Positions 20,726-31,760 of a stretch of DNA of 64,000 bases are shown here, one piece after another. Made by a program: the position numbers and the translations under genes. The notes under the pieces were generated by a model. The model searched no databases. It saw only the letters and a program-made list of their open reading frames with translations, and was not told where the DNA came from. The number at the start of each line of letters is the position of its first letter. Within the stretch, counting starts at the first letter, position 1. The stretch comes from Hirsutella rhossiliensis. Lineage: Eukaryota > Ascomycota > Sordariomycetes > Hypocreales > Ophiocordycipitaceae. The stretch spans positions 10,850,001-10,914,000 of the forward strand of contig NW_025408667.1 of the NCBI RefSeq assembly GCF_020360975.1, read 5' to 3'.

Positions 20726-22891
20726 TTCGCATGTGATGCCGTCCGCGAAGGGCGGGCGACGACGGCGGCGCGGGTCCGAGGACGTGGGTGGAAACCTCGG
20801 CAAGGGGCAGCCAGGGCACGCCGATGGTTCCGAACCGTATATAGGCGTTCGCCGCGGCGATGACTTCGCCGACTCGTTCGAAGCCTCCTTTTTCGCGAAG
20901 ACCTTTCCACGCTGTTGCCATTTGGCGTCGGAGGGCCGCGACCGGTCGAAGAAGCAGCCGTACAACTAGGCAGAGGCACCGCCGACATACGCGAGCAGGA
21001 GGCCGCGACGCGAGAGCTCGTGTCGTCTCGGAACATGAGCCTTCGGACCTGGGCCGACACGGTGTTACGACGCCACGGTGGCCGGTTCGCGACGCACCAC
21101 ATCTTCGCCTTCCTCGTCTTTAATATAGGCGTGCGGTCGAGGAACCGCCGCGTCAGCATGCTAAGCGTGACGAGGAAGAACTTCCGCAAGGTGGAGCGCA
21201 TCGTACGGTCGCTAACCGCGGACGGATTGGCGGCGGCCAGGGCCGAGCTAGAGAGCACAGGCAAGACGACCGATGATGCGGTGAAGGAGCTGCTCAGGAG
21301 CCTTTCGCTGTATGGGTATCGTCAGCCCATGTCGAGGGAGGTCCGTCTCGGGATGCGGCATAGGATCCTGGCGCTCATCGTCCGTTACGGCGTGCCCGCC
21401 ATCTGGTTCACGATCAACCCAAACGACATCACGAATCCGGTAAAGCTCCGACTAGCAGCGTACCGCGCGCGCGACCCGAAGCGGCCGAGGAGTTCCTACG
21501 AAGCCTCGATAAGGCGTTCAAACGTGTGCGGCTGTCCGTGTCCGACCCGATGAGCTCGGCCGTCTTCTTCCACCGCGAGATGACGCTGTTCTTCGAGCAT
21601 TACGTCAATGCCGGGGGGGAGTCGGTCTTCGGCCGCGTCAGCCAGTATTATGGCGCCGTGAAACGAACGAGCGAGGCTCCTCCACGTGCACGGGCTGCTC
21701 TGGCTCGAGGAAACGCCCACCTCAGCTCGATGCTTGCCGACTCAGACGGCGGGAACAAGCGGCATACCGCGAGCGAATCGTCCGCTACGTCGATAGTGTC
21801 TTCAGCGAGGTAAGGAACGGCGGGGGGGGAAACTAGGACCTGGACCAGGAAGGGTTCTGCGCCGTCGAGGCAGAGCGTTCGGTGACGTCCGATATCTCGT
21901 CCCTGCTGGACAGGGCCGATCAGTTCTCGGCCTCGTTCGAGGAGGAAGCCAACTTCTGCGCCGGCGCGACCCAGATCCATACCCACAGCCCGACATGCGT
22001 CAAGTACTCCCTCGGCAGCAAGGGGCGGAAGGGCGCCGACCTCTGTCGCTTTAAGGCACCGTGGGAGCGGGTCGAGGAGACGACCCTGTCAGCGGACGGC
22101 GTGCTGCGGATCCGCAGAACACATCCCATGGTGAACCGGTGAAACAAGGCCATCGCCGTCGGGCTCCGTCACAACCACGACATTTCCTTTATAGCGACGC
22201 AGCGGAAGACCATGGCGCTCGTCTACTACGTGACCAATTACGCGACTAAGGTGGAGGACCCGACGTGGAAGCGCGTCGCCGCCGCCGCCGAACTGCTGCC
22301 CGTCGTGTCGGCCGGTAGTCAGCCGGGTGCCGGGGATGACGTAAGTAGCGGCGTCGTCGGCGACGGCGATGGAAGGAAAAACAAGACGCGGCAGTTTCTC
22401 ATGAGAGTGGCGAATCGGGTGTTCACGGAGCGGGCGCTGTCGCAAGTCGAGGTCGTCGCCCATCTGCTGGGACACCCGAGCGAGTTCTCGGGAAGCAGCG
22501 CCTGGGCGTACCTGAACGTGTCGGTGCTATACTGGCACGTCTCGAGGCTCTGGCGACACCTTCGGCAGCAGAGCGGCACCGCGGCGGTCGAAGACGTGTC
22601 CGTCGCGGACGAGTCGGTCGTCGTCGAACAAGCAGGCGAGAGGATCAGTTTCGCCGAGGCCTATCATCATCGCGGACATGTCCTACGAGGCTTGTGCCTA
22701 TACGACTATGTTTCGCTCGTCAGGCTCCAACGCGTCGGCAAGGCCGGCTGCTCCGGCGGCTCCGGCGGCTGGGTGGCCGGTAAAGACTGGGTCCAGGTGC
22801 TAAGGCGGCCGGGAAAGTACGCCGTCGTCTGCCTCGACGGCTACCTAAGCAAGGATTTCGAGCAGGACGACGAGGAATCGGCTCATCGCAG
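20680..22891 (+). pseudogene. Helitron 2 Rep (HUH endonuclease) part
   Basis: Segments: PPDVADVDKLRFACDAV, EPYIGVRRGDDFADSF, WADTVLRRHGGRFATHHIFA (about 21043), VPAIWFTINPNDITN (about 21394), an HVH-type HUH motif in LLHVHGLLWLEE (about 21678, readable only in a shifted frame), EEANFCAGATQIHTHSP (about 21940), and the tyrosine motif YYVTNYATK (about 22222). The segment WAYLNVSVLYW and CLDGYLSKDFEQ follow. A short intron-like gap occurs after SVFSEV (near 21810), as in Helitron 1. There is an in-frame stop at NRW-to-NR-stop near 22141 plus several single-base shifts. Catalytic residues are kept but the gene is broken. Confidence 0.82.
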
Positions 22892-22979
22892 GTAAGTGCG
22901 GGCGGGCAAAGTGGCCGAGTGAAGAGAGGGTTGCGACGCCGCGGGGGCTGGCTGACTTACACTTATTGTGCCGTCGCAG
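22892..22979 (+). other. Intron between Rep and helicase parts (Helitron 2)
   Basis: Donor GTAAGT, branch GGCTGAC, acceptor CGCAG, 88 bp. Splicing joins ESAHRR to AAVQHLALFVPWE in phase. The same position is interrupted in Helitron 1 (7839-7910). Confidence 0.85.
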
Positions 22980-25404
22980 GGCTGCCGTCCAGCATCTTGC
23001 GCTATTTGTGCCGTGGGAAGCCTTTCTCGGCGAAGGAGGGGACATCAATGAGATATGGAGGCGGGCGCGAGCTGCTTCCGCCGAGAATCTCGTGCCTCGT
23101 CGACAACGTTCAACTGCTCCGGCGGTCCGCCGAGGACGCGAGGCGAGACGCCAAGCAGTGGGCGGCCTCGGGCGGCGCCGGGATTGCGCCGGCGCTCTCG
23201 GCGAGGCGGGGAGGGGAGGAGGCGACACCCGGGGACGACGACGCGGCCTCGGCGTACCAGGCCGACAACGTCGGAAGGCAACGCGACTAATCGACGTCGT
23301 CCGAAGCGCGGCCGGGGCGAACCAGATCACGGCGGGATCGCGCGAGCTCTCGGGTATGATACAGCAGCTGTGCCGCTTCCAGCAGTCAGCGCTGGCCTCG
23401 ACCGCCGAGCTCGAGGCCTCCATCGTCAGGGAACGGGGCGGGAGGCGCATCGACTTGCCGGGGCGGGTCTTTTCCGGGGCCGCGGTGCCGCCGCAGGACC
23501 AGGTCAAGGCCATCAAGTCGCAGCAGACGAGCGCCTCGAGGAGAGGTGAAGATGATACAGGGTATACAAAGCATGGCCACGGCCCACGGCACCGATCGTG
23601 GCGCGGCGGGCGGAGTGTGCTGACCGGCTTCGGCGAGGAAGGCGTGCAGATAACGGCGGCGGAAGCCGGGGAGACGGCAGGTAACGCCGAGGCCGGCATG
23701 GAAGTCCGCCTCGGCCCGTCGACCTCGTTCCTCGAGGCCGGAAAAGGCTTGACGAGACGCTTGACGCTAAACAAGAAGCAGGCGATTGCCTTCTCCATAA
23801 TATGCCGCCACCTGGACTCGATGCGGCAAGGAGACGGAGGCGACGTCAGCCAGCTCTGTCAGTTCGTCGGCGGCGAGGGCGGTACCGGCAAGTCGCGCGT
23901 CATCGAAGCACTCGTCGGCCTCTTTGCCGCTAAGGGCATCTCGAGCCGGCTGCTGATCACGGCGACGTCGGGGACCGCGGCGGCCCGGGTCAACGGTATC
24001 ACCATCCACTCCGCCTGCGGCTTCACCAAGGACCAAGGGCCGGGCGCGAACACGGCGAGGGAGGTCGACGGCGTACGGCTGCCGAGGCAGGCGGAGCGGT
24101 TCGTCGACGGCGAGTCCCGCATGGACTGGCAGGACAAGGAGGTGCTCGTCATCGACGAGGTAAGCATGCTCGGCGCGCGCACGCTGCACGCCGTCAACGA
24201 GCGGCTCTGCCAGCTGCGGGGTCGCAGCGGGACTTCGGCGGATCCCCATCGTCCTCTTCTGCGGGGACTTCCACCAGTTCCGCCCGGTCCAGGAAAGGTC
24301 GATCCTACTGCCGAGCTCGGCCGTCTCGTGGGACGAGGACTACTCGTTCAGGGCCGAGCAGCGCCACCAGCACGACAAGGCGCACGCGCTGTGGAAGCGG
24401 TTCACCACTGTCGTCATGCTGGACGAGCAGATGCGCGCCGCCGGCGACCCGGAGCTGCAGAGGCTGCTAAAGCGGATCCGACTGGGCGTGCAGGATCACA
24501 CCGACCTAGACCTCCTTAACTCAAGATGCTACCGGGAAGGCAGGCGAATCCGTGGGAGACAGGCATCACCGTGGTCACGCCGCTAAATAGGAACCGGTGG
24601 AATCTCAACATGGAGGCGAGCTTAGCATTCCAGATGCAACGACGTTTGACGATACGCATCTTCATCTCCGAGCATAAGTGGAAGGAGGGGCTGCCGACCG
24701 AGGAAGAGGCCATCATGATGCTAAACCAGGGCGACGACAGCGCGACCCCAGTGCCGGGCGTCTTTATGTTTGTGGCCGGGATGCCGGTCGTCGTGAACCA
24801 CAACACCCACCAGGGGCTGAAGCTGGTGAACGGCGCCAGCTACACGGCGGCCGAGGTCATCGTCGACAAGGTGCACCCGGCGCATCGCATCTCGGCCGAT
24901 ATGGCGATCCACTTCGGGCCGCCGGCGGCGATCATACTAGGGTCGGAGACGACTAAGGACTTCCACTTCGTCGGGATGCCGCCCGGCACGATCCTGCTGA
25001 CGCCTATGAGCGTCAGGATCCAGTGTCACCGGAAGCGACCGTGGCAGCAGAAGGAGGTCACCCGCAAGGGCCTGCCGTGCGCCGCGGCCTTCGCGTGCAC
25101 CGATTATAAGGTGCAGGGCGGGACGCTCGAGCGTGTCGCGCTCGAGCTGCGAGGGACGAGGACGACAAACGTCGGTGGACGTGCCGTCCCCTCGCAGTGC
25201 GACCCTTACAGCCTATACGTGCAGCTATCGCGGTGTCCGACGCTAGACGGCATCATGCTCATATCGGAGGTGCGAGAGAGAGACTTCGTGGGAAACCGGG
25301 TCCCCCGGGAGATGACGGCCGCACAAGCGAGGCTCGAGGAACTGAGTGACAGAACCGTCCGGGAGGCGCTGCGCTGGCTCGGCGACGACTTCGAATACGC
25401 GTAG
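22980..25404 (+). pseudogene. Helitron 2 Pif1-like helicase part
   Basis: Walker A GGEGGTGKSRVIEAL (about 23871), LITATSGTAAARVNGITIHS, Walker B VLVIDEVSMLGARTLH (about 24145), then a frame change in GTSAD-type sequence near 24240 before LFCGDFHQFRPVQ. The last block (24526-25404) reads WETGITVVTPLNRNRW, CTDYKVQGGTLERVAL, YVQLSRCPTLDGIML and ends WLGDDFEYA. Blocks 22966-24519 and 24526-25404 are long and clean, so only a few indels separate this from an intact helicase. It is less degraded than Helitron 1. Confidence 0.85.
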
Positions 25405-25791
25405 GAATAGTGAACCCTTCGACAGGCACAAATATGAATGAAATGACATCGGACGTTAGACGCGGGAAACGGTGCAATTGTCTGGCTAATCGGAAAGCGC
25501 AATTTGAGCGGGAGCGGGAACAGTGGGAACAGCTGACGTAAATAAAAAAGAGTGACTAAGACGAGAAAAAAAAGGGGGGGGGAGAGGCGACGACTTTCAT
25601 ATATGGCCAACAGGAAAGCGGGATGAAAAAGGACACAAATGAGGGGGGGGAAAAAGGGGCAAACTTGTAGGCCAACCGAAAAGCAATCGTTCAAGACGAA
25701 AGAGGCAATTTTTCTAGCCAACGGGAAGCCGAGAAAGCTAGCGAATCAGAGGCGCGGATTCGGGGGGCAAAAAAGCGCGGCATAGAAATCC
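25405..25791 (+). other. Helitron 2 3' tail with degenerate direct repeats
   Basis: Short repeats of the type GCCAACCGAAAAGC / GCTAATCGGAAAGC recur at about 25485, 25605, 25670, 25715 and 25740 (GCGAATCAGAGGCGCGG). Helitron 1 has the comparable CGAATCAAAAGCGAG array. Two poly-G runs (25575, 25644) are present. Confidence 0.5.
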
Positions 25792-26040
25792 TTTCGTTCC
25801 TCAAGGCATGGCGAATTTTTTTTCTCCCCGGGGAGGAACCCTAAGAACCTTTCGTCACTCGTTCCTCGTTCCTCAAGGCATGGCGAATTTTTTTTCTCCC
25901 CGGGGAGGAACCCTAAGAACCTTTCGTCACTCGTTCCTCGTTCCTCAAGGCATCGTTCCTCGTTCCTCAAGGCATTTTTTTTCTCCCCGGGGAGGAATCC
26001 TAAGAACCTTTCGTCACTCGTTCCTCGTTCCTCAAGGCAA
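25792..26040. repeat. Minisatellite of ~71-bp units (TTTCGTTCCTCAAGGC ... CCCCGGGGAGG)
   Basis: Three units, each with TTCCTCAAGGCATGG, a T-run, CTCCCCGGGGAGGAA and CCTAAGAACC, the third with an extra GTTCCTCGTTCCTCAAGGCATC block. The palindrome CTCCCCGGGGAG recurs in each. The minus-strand frame over it is a repeat artefact. Confidence 0.85.
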
Positions 26041-26130
26041 AGTGGGTCCTCACCACCTGTCTGTGTCAACCACCTGGCTGTGTCACTTCACCGCTTCAAG
26101 CCTCTATCTTGACCTCAACAACGGCACATT

Positions 26131-26539
26131 ATGAAGAATAAAGAGCTTACGCTTGAAAGGCGCGTAGCCGAGGCTATTAAAGCCATTGAGGCAAATCCCA
26201 ATATGTCCCTTCGCGCTGCGGCTAAGGAATTTGGGGTTCCACGCGAACGACTCCGCTTGCGATTTCACGGCATCAACCTCGCAGCGGCCATAAAGCAACG
26301 CATACGAGGCTATCGCCAGCTCAAGAGGACTCAATCGATCTGTATATCGATCGTCTTGAGCGTATAGGACTTGCGGTGCGGAAGGACTTATTACGCGATG
26401 CAGCAAATCGGGTTCTAAGCTCCACGGTCGGCCCTGATGGTACCCGCAACGAACCCTTCGACTCCCAATGCTTTGTTGGCAAAAACTGGATATCCCGTTT
26501 TATTAAACGCAAGGGGTATCATATTACGAAGCAAAAGGT
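26131..26539 (+). pseudogene. Pogo/Fot transposase N-terminus, truncated by copia insertion
   Basis: Block 26131-26367 has the HTH_psq pattern (AIEANPNMSLRAAAKEFGVP, then LRLRFHG). Block 26376-26539 continues with a CENP-B/Tc5-type DNA-binding domain (RKDLLRDAANRVLS, then VGKNWISRFIKRKGYHIT). One frame change near 26345 separates them. At 26540 the sequence switches exactly to the copia LTR end (TATCGCAC), so the remaining transposase was displaced; it is not found on the other side at 33096. Upstream, two copies of ACCACCTG-x-CTGTGTCA at 26052-26086 look like subterminal repeats. This is a different Pogo lineage from 3077-5531. Confidence 0.75.
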
Positions 26540-26697
26540 TATCGCACGAAGGATGAGCAAGTGGGCATAAAGATCAGGGACTGGAAGACTCTTGATTCTG
26601 CTATCTAAGGTGGGAAAGAGGCGAGATCTTTATAGACTGCCTGAATATGAGAATGGAAGGGAATGGTAGTGAATGGAAGCATCTGATCGGATCATCT
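26540..26697 (-). repeat. Copia 3' LTR, distal part
   Basis: Last 158 bp of the 3' LTR, ending GTGCGATA on the minus strand. It contains the stretch CTATAAAGATC, which could be the LTR TATA box, and the 93 bp shared with the 5' LTR. Confidence 0.8.
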
Positions 26698-26711
26698 GGA
26701 AGCCACTGATG
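26698..26711. repeat. LINE target-site duplication (GGAAGCCACTGATG), 3' side
   Basis: Identical 14-bp copy at 28265-28278 on the other side of the LINE. Confidence 0.85.
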
Positions 26712-28264
26712 ATGTTTATTTCGCCATTGACGATAGTCAGAGGCACTGCGTCAGACTCGCTAAGCCTAATCTAGAGTTGTCCAATTCTCGGTTCCGAGCC
26801 CAAGGAATTCGTCCCGATCGAATGCCTAAATTTCTCTTACATCCTTCAATCCGTCTCTTGCTCATTTGACCTGTCCCTTTCCAATTCTGGAGCCTGTCTG
26901 ATGAGTACAGACCACTCTCCTCCGCCGCATTTGACGAAGAGTCCACCTGCCTTTAGCCGTCCGGTGTAGCTAACCTACCAGCTGTGGGGCAACCACAGGT
27001 ATAGGTAGAGGTTTGTGCTGAAAAGAAAGGTTAAGACAGAGGATGTATGTTAGTAGGGCGACGGTCGTAACTTGGCGAGTTCCGGCGATATACCGGGCAC
27101 CCAGGATCTGTAGCCTTGTGTGCTCCTTTTCCACCGCACGCTGCACACTTAAAAACGTTCGAGGTGCAAGTCGACGCAGAATGGCCCGGTTGGCCGCACT
27201 GTCCACAGATCGGAGCTGGGGCCTTGCAGCGATAATGCAAGTGTCCGTAGAGGTGGCAACGGTAGCATCTCGCTGGTTGAAGTCCCTGAACGAATGGTCG
27301 CGTGTATGCACACTCGCCATTCGCCATCTCAACCGTTCGTTTTGCAAGCAACCTGTCCACCTCCTCTTTCTTATCCAGGTGTACCACCAGAGAGCGGTAC
27401 TCCTTGTCGACAGACGCTGTCCCGAGCCATCGCATCTTGTGCACTTTCACCCCGTTCATCCGCCCAAACACGGCGCATCCGATATCATCCGTCGCAACCC
27501 CACGATGGGCTCTATCAACCCGTAGAGGGTACCACTGCTCCCCATATAGCGTTCCCTTGTCGAAATGTGTCCTTATCCAGGTGTCGTTCTGCCGTACTTT
27601 ATCGACGTCCGTCTCTCGAAAGAGAAGCCGAAAACGCCCGTTTCCTTTAGAATTGACGCCAAGACAGGTCACACCAAATTCTCAAGGGCAGCGTTCGCGC
27701 GCCGACGAATAGTGCCGGCATTGCCTTCCTTTATGTCACTATCTAGGACCCGACTCGTCAACCCAATGCCTGGCAGTGGTCCTGGGACTGGAGAGGGTGG
27801 TGGCGAAGGTGGCAGGTGCTGTTGCTGTTGCTGATGAGGCGCATTTGGAGTGGCGGACTCCGGAGGGCTAGCGACGCGTGGGAAGAGCTCGTTTCGAATG
27901 AACTCTTCCAAGGACTCGACGCGTTTCTCTGCCCTTTCGGCCCGCTCCTCGACGCGTTTCAAAAGAGCTTCGATTCGTGCCAATGAATCCTCGTTGGCAC
28001 CGGGGTCGGCATTCGTCGATTTCGCTTTCGGGACGGCGGATTTCTTTCGTGATGGGCGCGGTTCTGGGTCGAATTGCAGTGTCGGTTTCAGAGGGCGACC
28101 GCGAGCGCTGGTCCTTGTCGCGTCGGGCGCGCTTGTCGAATTGGCCACAATGATGCTACAGGCCACATTGTCGTTCGTACCGTCATCCTCGTCATCGAGC
28201 AACTCGAATTGGTTCGAGTTGCGCTTGGTGCTGTTCTTGCTTTTCCGCGGCATTGTTCCTCTTC
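26712..28264 (-). mobile_element. Tad1-like LINE carrying ORF1 only
   Basis: 1553 bp bounded by the 14-bp repeat GGAAGCCACTGATG. On the minus strand the 5' end lies only 11 nt before the ORF1 ATG, so the 5' end appears complete. ORF1 ends at 27031; the remaining 319 bp have no reverse transcriptase or endonuclease sequence and finish in GAAATAAACAT with no poly-A. A LINE normally loses 5' sequence; here the 5' end is kept and ORF2 is absent. Confidence 0.8.
27031..28253 (-). pseudogene. LINE ORF1 (Gag-like, zinc knuckles), one frameshift
   Basis: Nucleic-acid chaperone of a Tad1/I-type non-LTR element. First block (28253-27669) has a nuclear, basic N-terminus, a coiled coil (ALLKRVEERAERAEKRVESL) and a Gln/Pro-rich stretch. 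A one-base shift near 27672 leads to the second block (to 27031) with the ORF1 RRM-like region (RFRLLFRETDVDKVRQND, RWLGTASVDKEYRSLVV) and three zinc knuckles: CYRCHLYGHLHYRC, CGQCGQPGHSASTC and CAACGGKGAHKATDPGC. The first two are exact C-x2-C-x4-H-x4-C. Lack of ORF2 downstream means it depends on another LINE. Confidence 0.85.
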
Positions 28265-28377
28265 GGAAGCCACTGATGCGTTGATGATGCCTCCTAGAAG
28301 TTTCTGTGGGGAAATGTGGAAACGGACTGTGCGAATAGGGGGTCAGACTGTTGGAGGCTGATATCCTATGTGTGACA
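28265..28377 (-). repeat. Copia 3' LTR, proximal part
   Basis: Begins TGTCACACATAGGATATCAG on the minus strand, matching the solo LTR start at 33942 (TGTCACACACAGGATATCAG). It is preceded by the polypurine tract GGGGGGGTA (28378-28386). It includes the second LINE target duplication at 28265-28278. Confidence 0.85.
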
Positions 28378-28427
28378 TACCCCCCCAGGTTGTGCTGGCT
28401 AGTGGGCAGTGCAAACTGAAGAAAAAA

Positions 28428-29890
28428 CTAGATCCCTAGCAACGTAGAGATATCGACGAGACCGAGTTGTTTGACGAAAGTAGCAAATTTCTGGCCTGGC
28501 AGAGCTTTGGTGAGGCCGTCTGCAATCATCTGGGAAGTAGGCGTATAAGTGAGCTTATAGAGGCCTTTCTCAAATGCCTGCCTAGCCCAACAGGTGTGTA
28601 TGTCAACGTGACGAAGGGCTGTGCGGAGGCGTGGAATATCCTGTGTAACAAGACGAATGGTTTGAAGGTTGTCACATTGGATCGTCGGAATTCCATCAAG
28701 CTTAAGAGAGCTGCTCAAAGAGACGGAAGGTTGCAATAGTCTCTTTTGCCGTGTGCGAGAGCAAGCAATTCAGCTTCTGTGGAAGAAGTGGTGACTGTAT
28801 CCTGTTTACCGGCTTTCCAAGCAATAGGGCCACCGAAGAGGGTAAGGATTGAACCCTGGGATGACTTGCGAGTCTTTTTATCATCAGCGAAAGCAGCGTC
28901 GGATGCGCTTTGGAAATCGCTATGATGTTGAGCGTGGAGCTGAGGAACAACATCCTCGTCGAGGCAGGGTTTCCCTGAAAACTGGATGGCGAGATACCTA
29001 GTGGCGTAGAGGTAATCGATCAGATGGTCTGCGAGCTTGGAGTGATGCTCGGAAGGGTTGTTGAGGAATTCAGCTAGTTTAGACGCTGGCTTGGCTATGT
29101 CCGAGCGGGTGATAGCTGCGGCGTAGTTCAGTGATCCAACTTTGCTCTGGTATAGCTGAATTTGGTCTGGAGAAGCCTGCCCTGTGTGCGGCTGGACTTC
29201 GTTGCACGGGAAAGGGGCTCCTCTGAAGTGGTCACGCCGTTCAAGGTCGAACCGTTGAACCATCCTTTCAATGTAGGAGTCTTGGCATAGCCAAAGCTTC
29301 CTGTTGGGTCTGTCACGCAGGACTCTGATACCAAGGAACCATTGTAATTCCCCTTGGTCTGTCATCGCGTACTTCCTCTTGAGGGCTGCAACCATCTCAT
29401 CAGCTGCGTCCTCGTTTTCCTTGCGATAGAGGAAAACAATATCGTCAACGAAGAAGAAGACAGTGAGCCAGTCATTCTGGAAGATGCAGGGTTCGTCGGG
29501 ACACTGTGTAAGACCAAGCTCTCTGAATGCAGCAGTGAGTTCCTTCTGCCAAAGAAGAGGGGACCGTCGGAGGCCATAGAGGGCTCGCATGAGGCGAAGA
29601 GCCCATCCCTGTCTGTAGTATCCGTCTGGGAAGGCTACATAGACCTCCTCCTCGTCTTCTAAGAGGGCGTTTGTGAAGGCATTAACTGCGTCGAGCTGTC
29701 GGGTCTCAAGGTCGAATTTGGCGGTGATGGCCATGAGAATCCGGAAAGAACGTCCTGCAAGGGTTGCTGCATAGGTGTCCTTGTCACCTAGCTGTTGAAG
29801 ATCTCCTCGAACACAAAGACGGGCTTTGAACTTTGTAAGAAAGCCAAGCTTGTCGAACTTATACTTAAAGACCCAGGTAAGTGGCAAAAG
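28428..29890 (-). pseudogene. Copia reverse transcriptase and RNase H
   Basis: Main block 29887-28715 opens WVFKYKFDKLGFLTKFKARL, a hallmark of copia RT, followed by RQLDAVNAFTNALL, ALYGLRRSPLLWQKEL and the active site FFFVDDIVF (YVDD-box variant FVDD). Then FLGIRVLRD and YQSKVGSLNYAA. The RNase H part has SASDAAFADDKKTRKS and TSSTEAELLALAHG, and after a frame change near 28720 continues with TIQCDNLQTIRL and LRHVDIHTCWARQ, ending SQMIADGLTKALPGQKF. Catalytic residues appear present; the frame change before the last segment breaks it. Confidence 0.9.
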
Positions 29891-30602
29891 CTTGCCCGTG
29901 ACCTGGTCTCTGGGGACCGCTCTGAAGGTTCCTCTCTGTTGGAGTGCTTTCCACTCGGCGTGGGCTCCTTCTCTGAACTGAGGACCAAATCTGTGGGTGC
30001 GAAGTTCCTTATACGTCGTAGGTTCGGGAGGAAGGTGTCGTCTGTGAAGTTTTCTTCTCTGCCGAGAAAGAAAGAGCTGTGGAATTGACCCTTAGTGTTG
30101 GCCGAAAAAGCACTGAGCTTGCGAGGCTTTGGAGTGCGGGCTGAGCGCCGTGGCTGAGAGTCACTCGGACCGGGGTCCGGTGTCGGATATGGGTGCTGAA
30201 TGTCATGAAACTCATCCTGATCATCCGAGTCCTCATGATCAGATGGTTCGGGTTGTACCACAATCGTGGTGGCGTCTCCTTGGTCTGAGGTTGAGGAGAT
30301 TGCTCAACGGGGTCAGGTTCAGGTTCATCGATTTGAGTGGGGATTTCCTCGTAATCCGACTCGTCCTCGATGTGGGCTGGAAGCTGTACTTCCACGCGCT
30401 GTGGGATAGGTTCTGGTGGCTGATCATTTCCGTCATAGAAGATGCTTTCATTGAAGGTCACATCTCGGACCCTTCGGACTTCTGATGTGGACGGAATCAG
30501 ATCCTGAAAATGTTCGTGGAATCATATCCAACGAGATAACCGATTTCTGTGTGAGGTCGGTCTTTAGGTCCTTCTTCTGTCTGTTCTGAAGGGCCTGGGG
30601 TG

Positions 30603-31364
30603 TCAAGGATAGGCTCTGCAGCCGTATGCCTTGAGAAACGTGATGTCAGGCTGGTCTTGCTGGTAGCCTATGTCTCTGTTGTTGTCTCGCAGCCACTGAT
30701 GAAGCAGCTGGAAAGGCGTTCGGAAGCTGTGGTTCTGCATGGGCGATCTGTTGTGCAAAAACACTGCTGCTTTCCAAGTCTCTGGCCAAAGATCAGATGG
30801 TAAATTGGCATCAATTCCCATTGTTCTGGCCTGGGCAGATATTACCCCCCCAGATCGCTCTGCAGAACCGTTTTGAGTGGGAGTGTAAGGGGCAGAAGGT
30901 TCATCTTGAATCCCCTTTTCCTCGATCCAGCTCTCATACGCACTCTGAAGAGAACGATCGTTATCACGGTGGATAATGCAAATGTTGAGATTCCATTGGC
31001 GTTGAACCATTGCCTCGTGGTTTCTCAAAGCAGTCATAACGGACCCTTGTGTCGCGTCATTCAGAAGGTAGATGAAGATCATGCTTGTAAATTCATCTTT
31101 GATAAGAAGAACAGCTTCCTTGCCGTTGAATGAGGTGTTCATACTGAAGATATCAACGTAGATTCTCCAGAATGGTCTGGGGCTCGGTTTTGAGGGTTCG
31201 GCGAGAGACGACCTTCTTTCCCTTCCCAAGGAACACGCGGTGCAATCGATGGTAACTGGGCCTTTGATCTTCGAACCCGTCGTGTTCTCAACAAGATGCT
31301 CTAGGGCTTGAGCGTTCAAGTGACCTAGGCGCTTATGCCAAAGCGTAGCATCTGCTGTTTTCAC
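30603..31364 (-). pseudogene. Copia integrase
   Basis: N-terminal zinc-binding part WHKRLGHLNAQALEHL plus CTACSLGR gives the H-x-H...C-x2-C of copia GAG-pre-integrase. The catalytic core has D in YVDIFSMNTS, D in IIHRDNDRSLQSAY and E in PTQNGSAERSGG, the DDE triad with copia spacing. This block is uninterrupted for about 250 codons. It continues in other frames through an acidic linker (30461-29788) toward the RT. Confidence 0.88.
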
Positions 31365-31760
31365 TGCGCGAGGTGCAGATGAAGATGTGAAGTTGGAGGC
31401 GTGAGAGTCCTCCTTAATCGGGTTGAACTCGATGACCGGTTGACGAAAGCGGCGTTTCGTATGAAATATAATCTGATCGTCTTTAGAGACGCGTCCAGAT
31501 AGTGGATTCCAGTTGTATCCCTTCGCAAGAAAGCGGTCGAGGATGCGATGTTGGTGTGGAATTTTGGCACGAAGGCAACTTCGTTGAGCTGAAAAAGTCC
31601 TCCTTCTTCAAGCTTCATACGGACTGTGCCGTAGCCAAGGATCTGAAGTTGACTATCGCCTGCAAAGAGCTCTTCTGGCTCTGCAAGGGCGGTGTAGTCA
31701 AGAAAACAGGATCGGTTGTTGCAAATGTGTGTGTCTGATCCGGAATCAAGGATAAAGGAG
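31361..31760 (-). pseudogene. Copia aspartic protease
   Basis: The sequence LDSGSDTHICNNRSC (about 31745-31700) has the D-S-G active-site triad with the copia-type histidine context. It is followed by LQILGYGTVRMKLEEGGLF and LNEVAFVPKFHTNIAS. Parts fall in two frames. Confidence 0.75.

Larger units (their letters stand above)
19622..25790 (+). mobile_element. Helitron 2 (RepHel) with N-terminal extension
   Basis: Colinear with Helitron 1 but clearly diverged in sequence, and longer at the 5' end. Order: Cys-rich segment, DUF6570-like segment, Rep-HUH, intron, Pif1-like helicase, then a 3' tail with short direct repeats. The true 5' end may lie further left (17634 or beyond). No terminal TC or CTRR motif could be fixed. 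Confidence 0.8.

Noticed and set aside
25746..26069. 107-aa minus-strand frame CLEERGTSDERF-type
   Set aside because: It is a translation of the 71-bp minisatellite.
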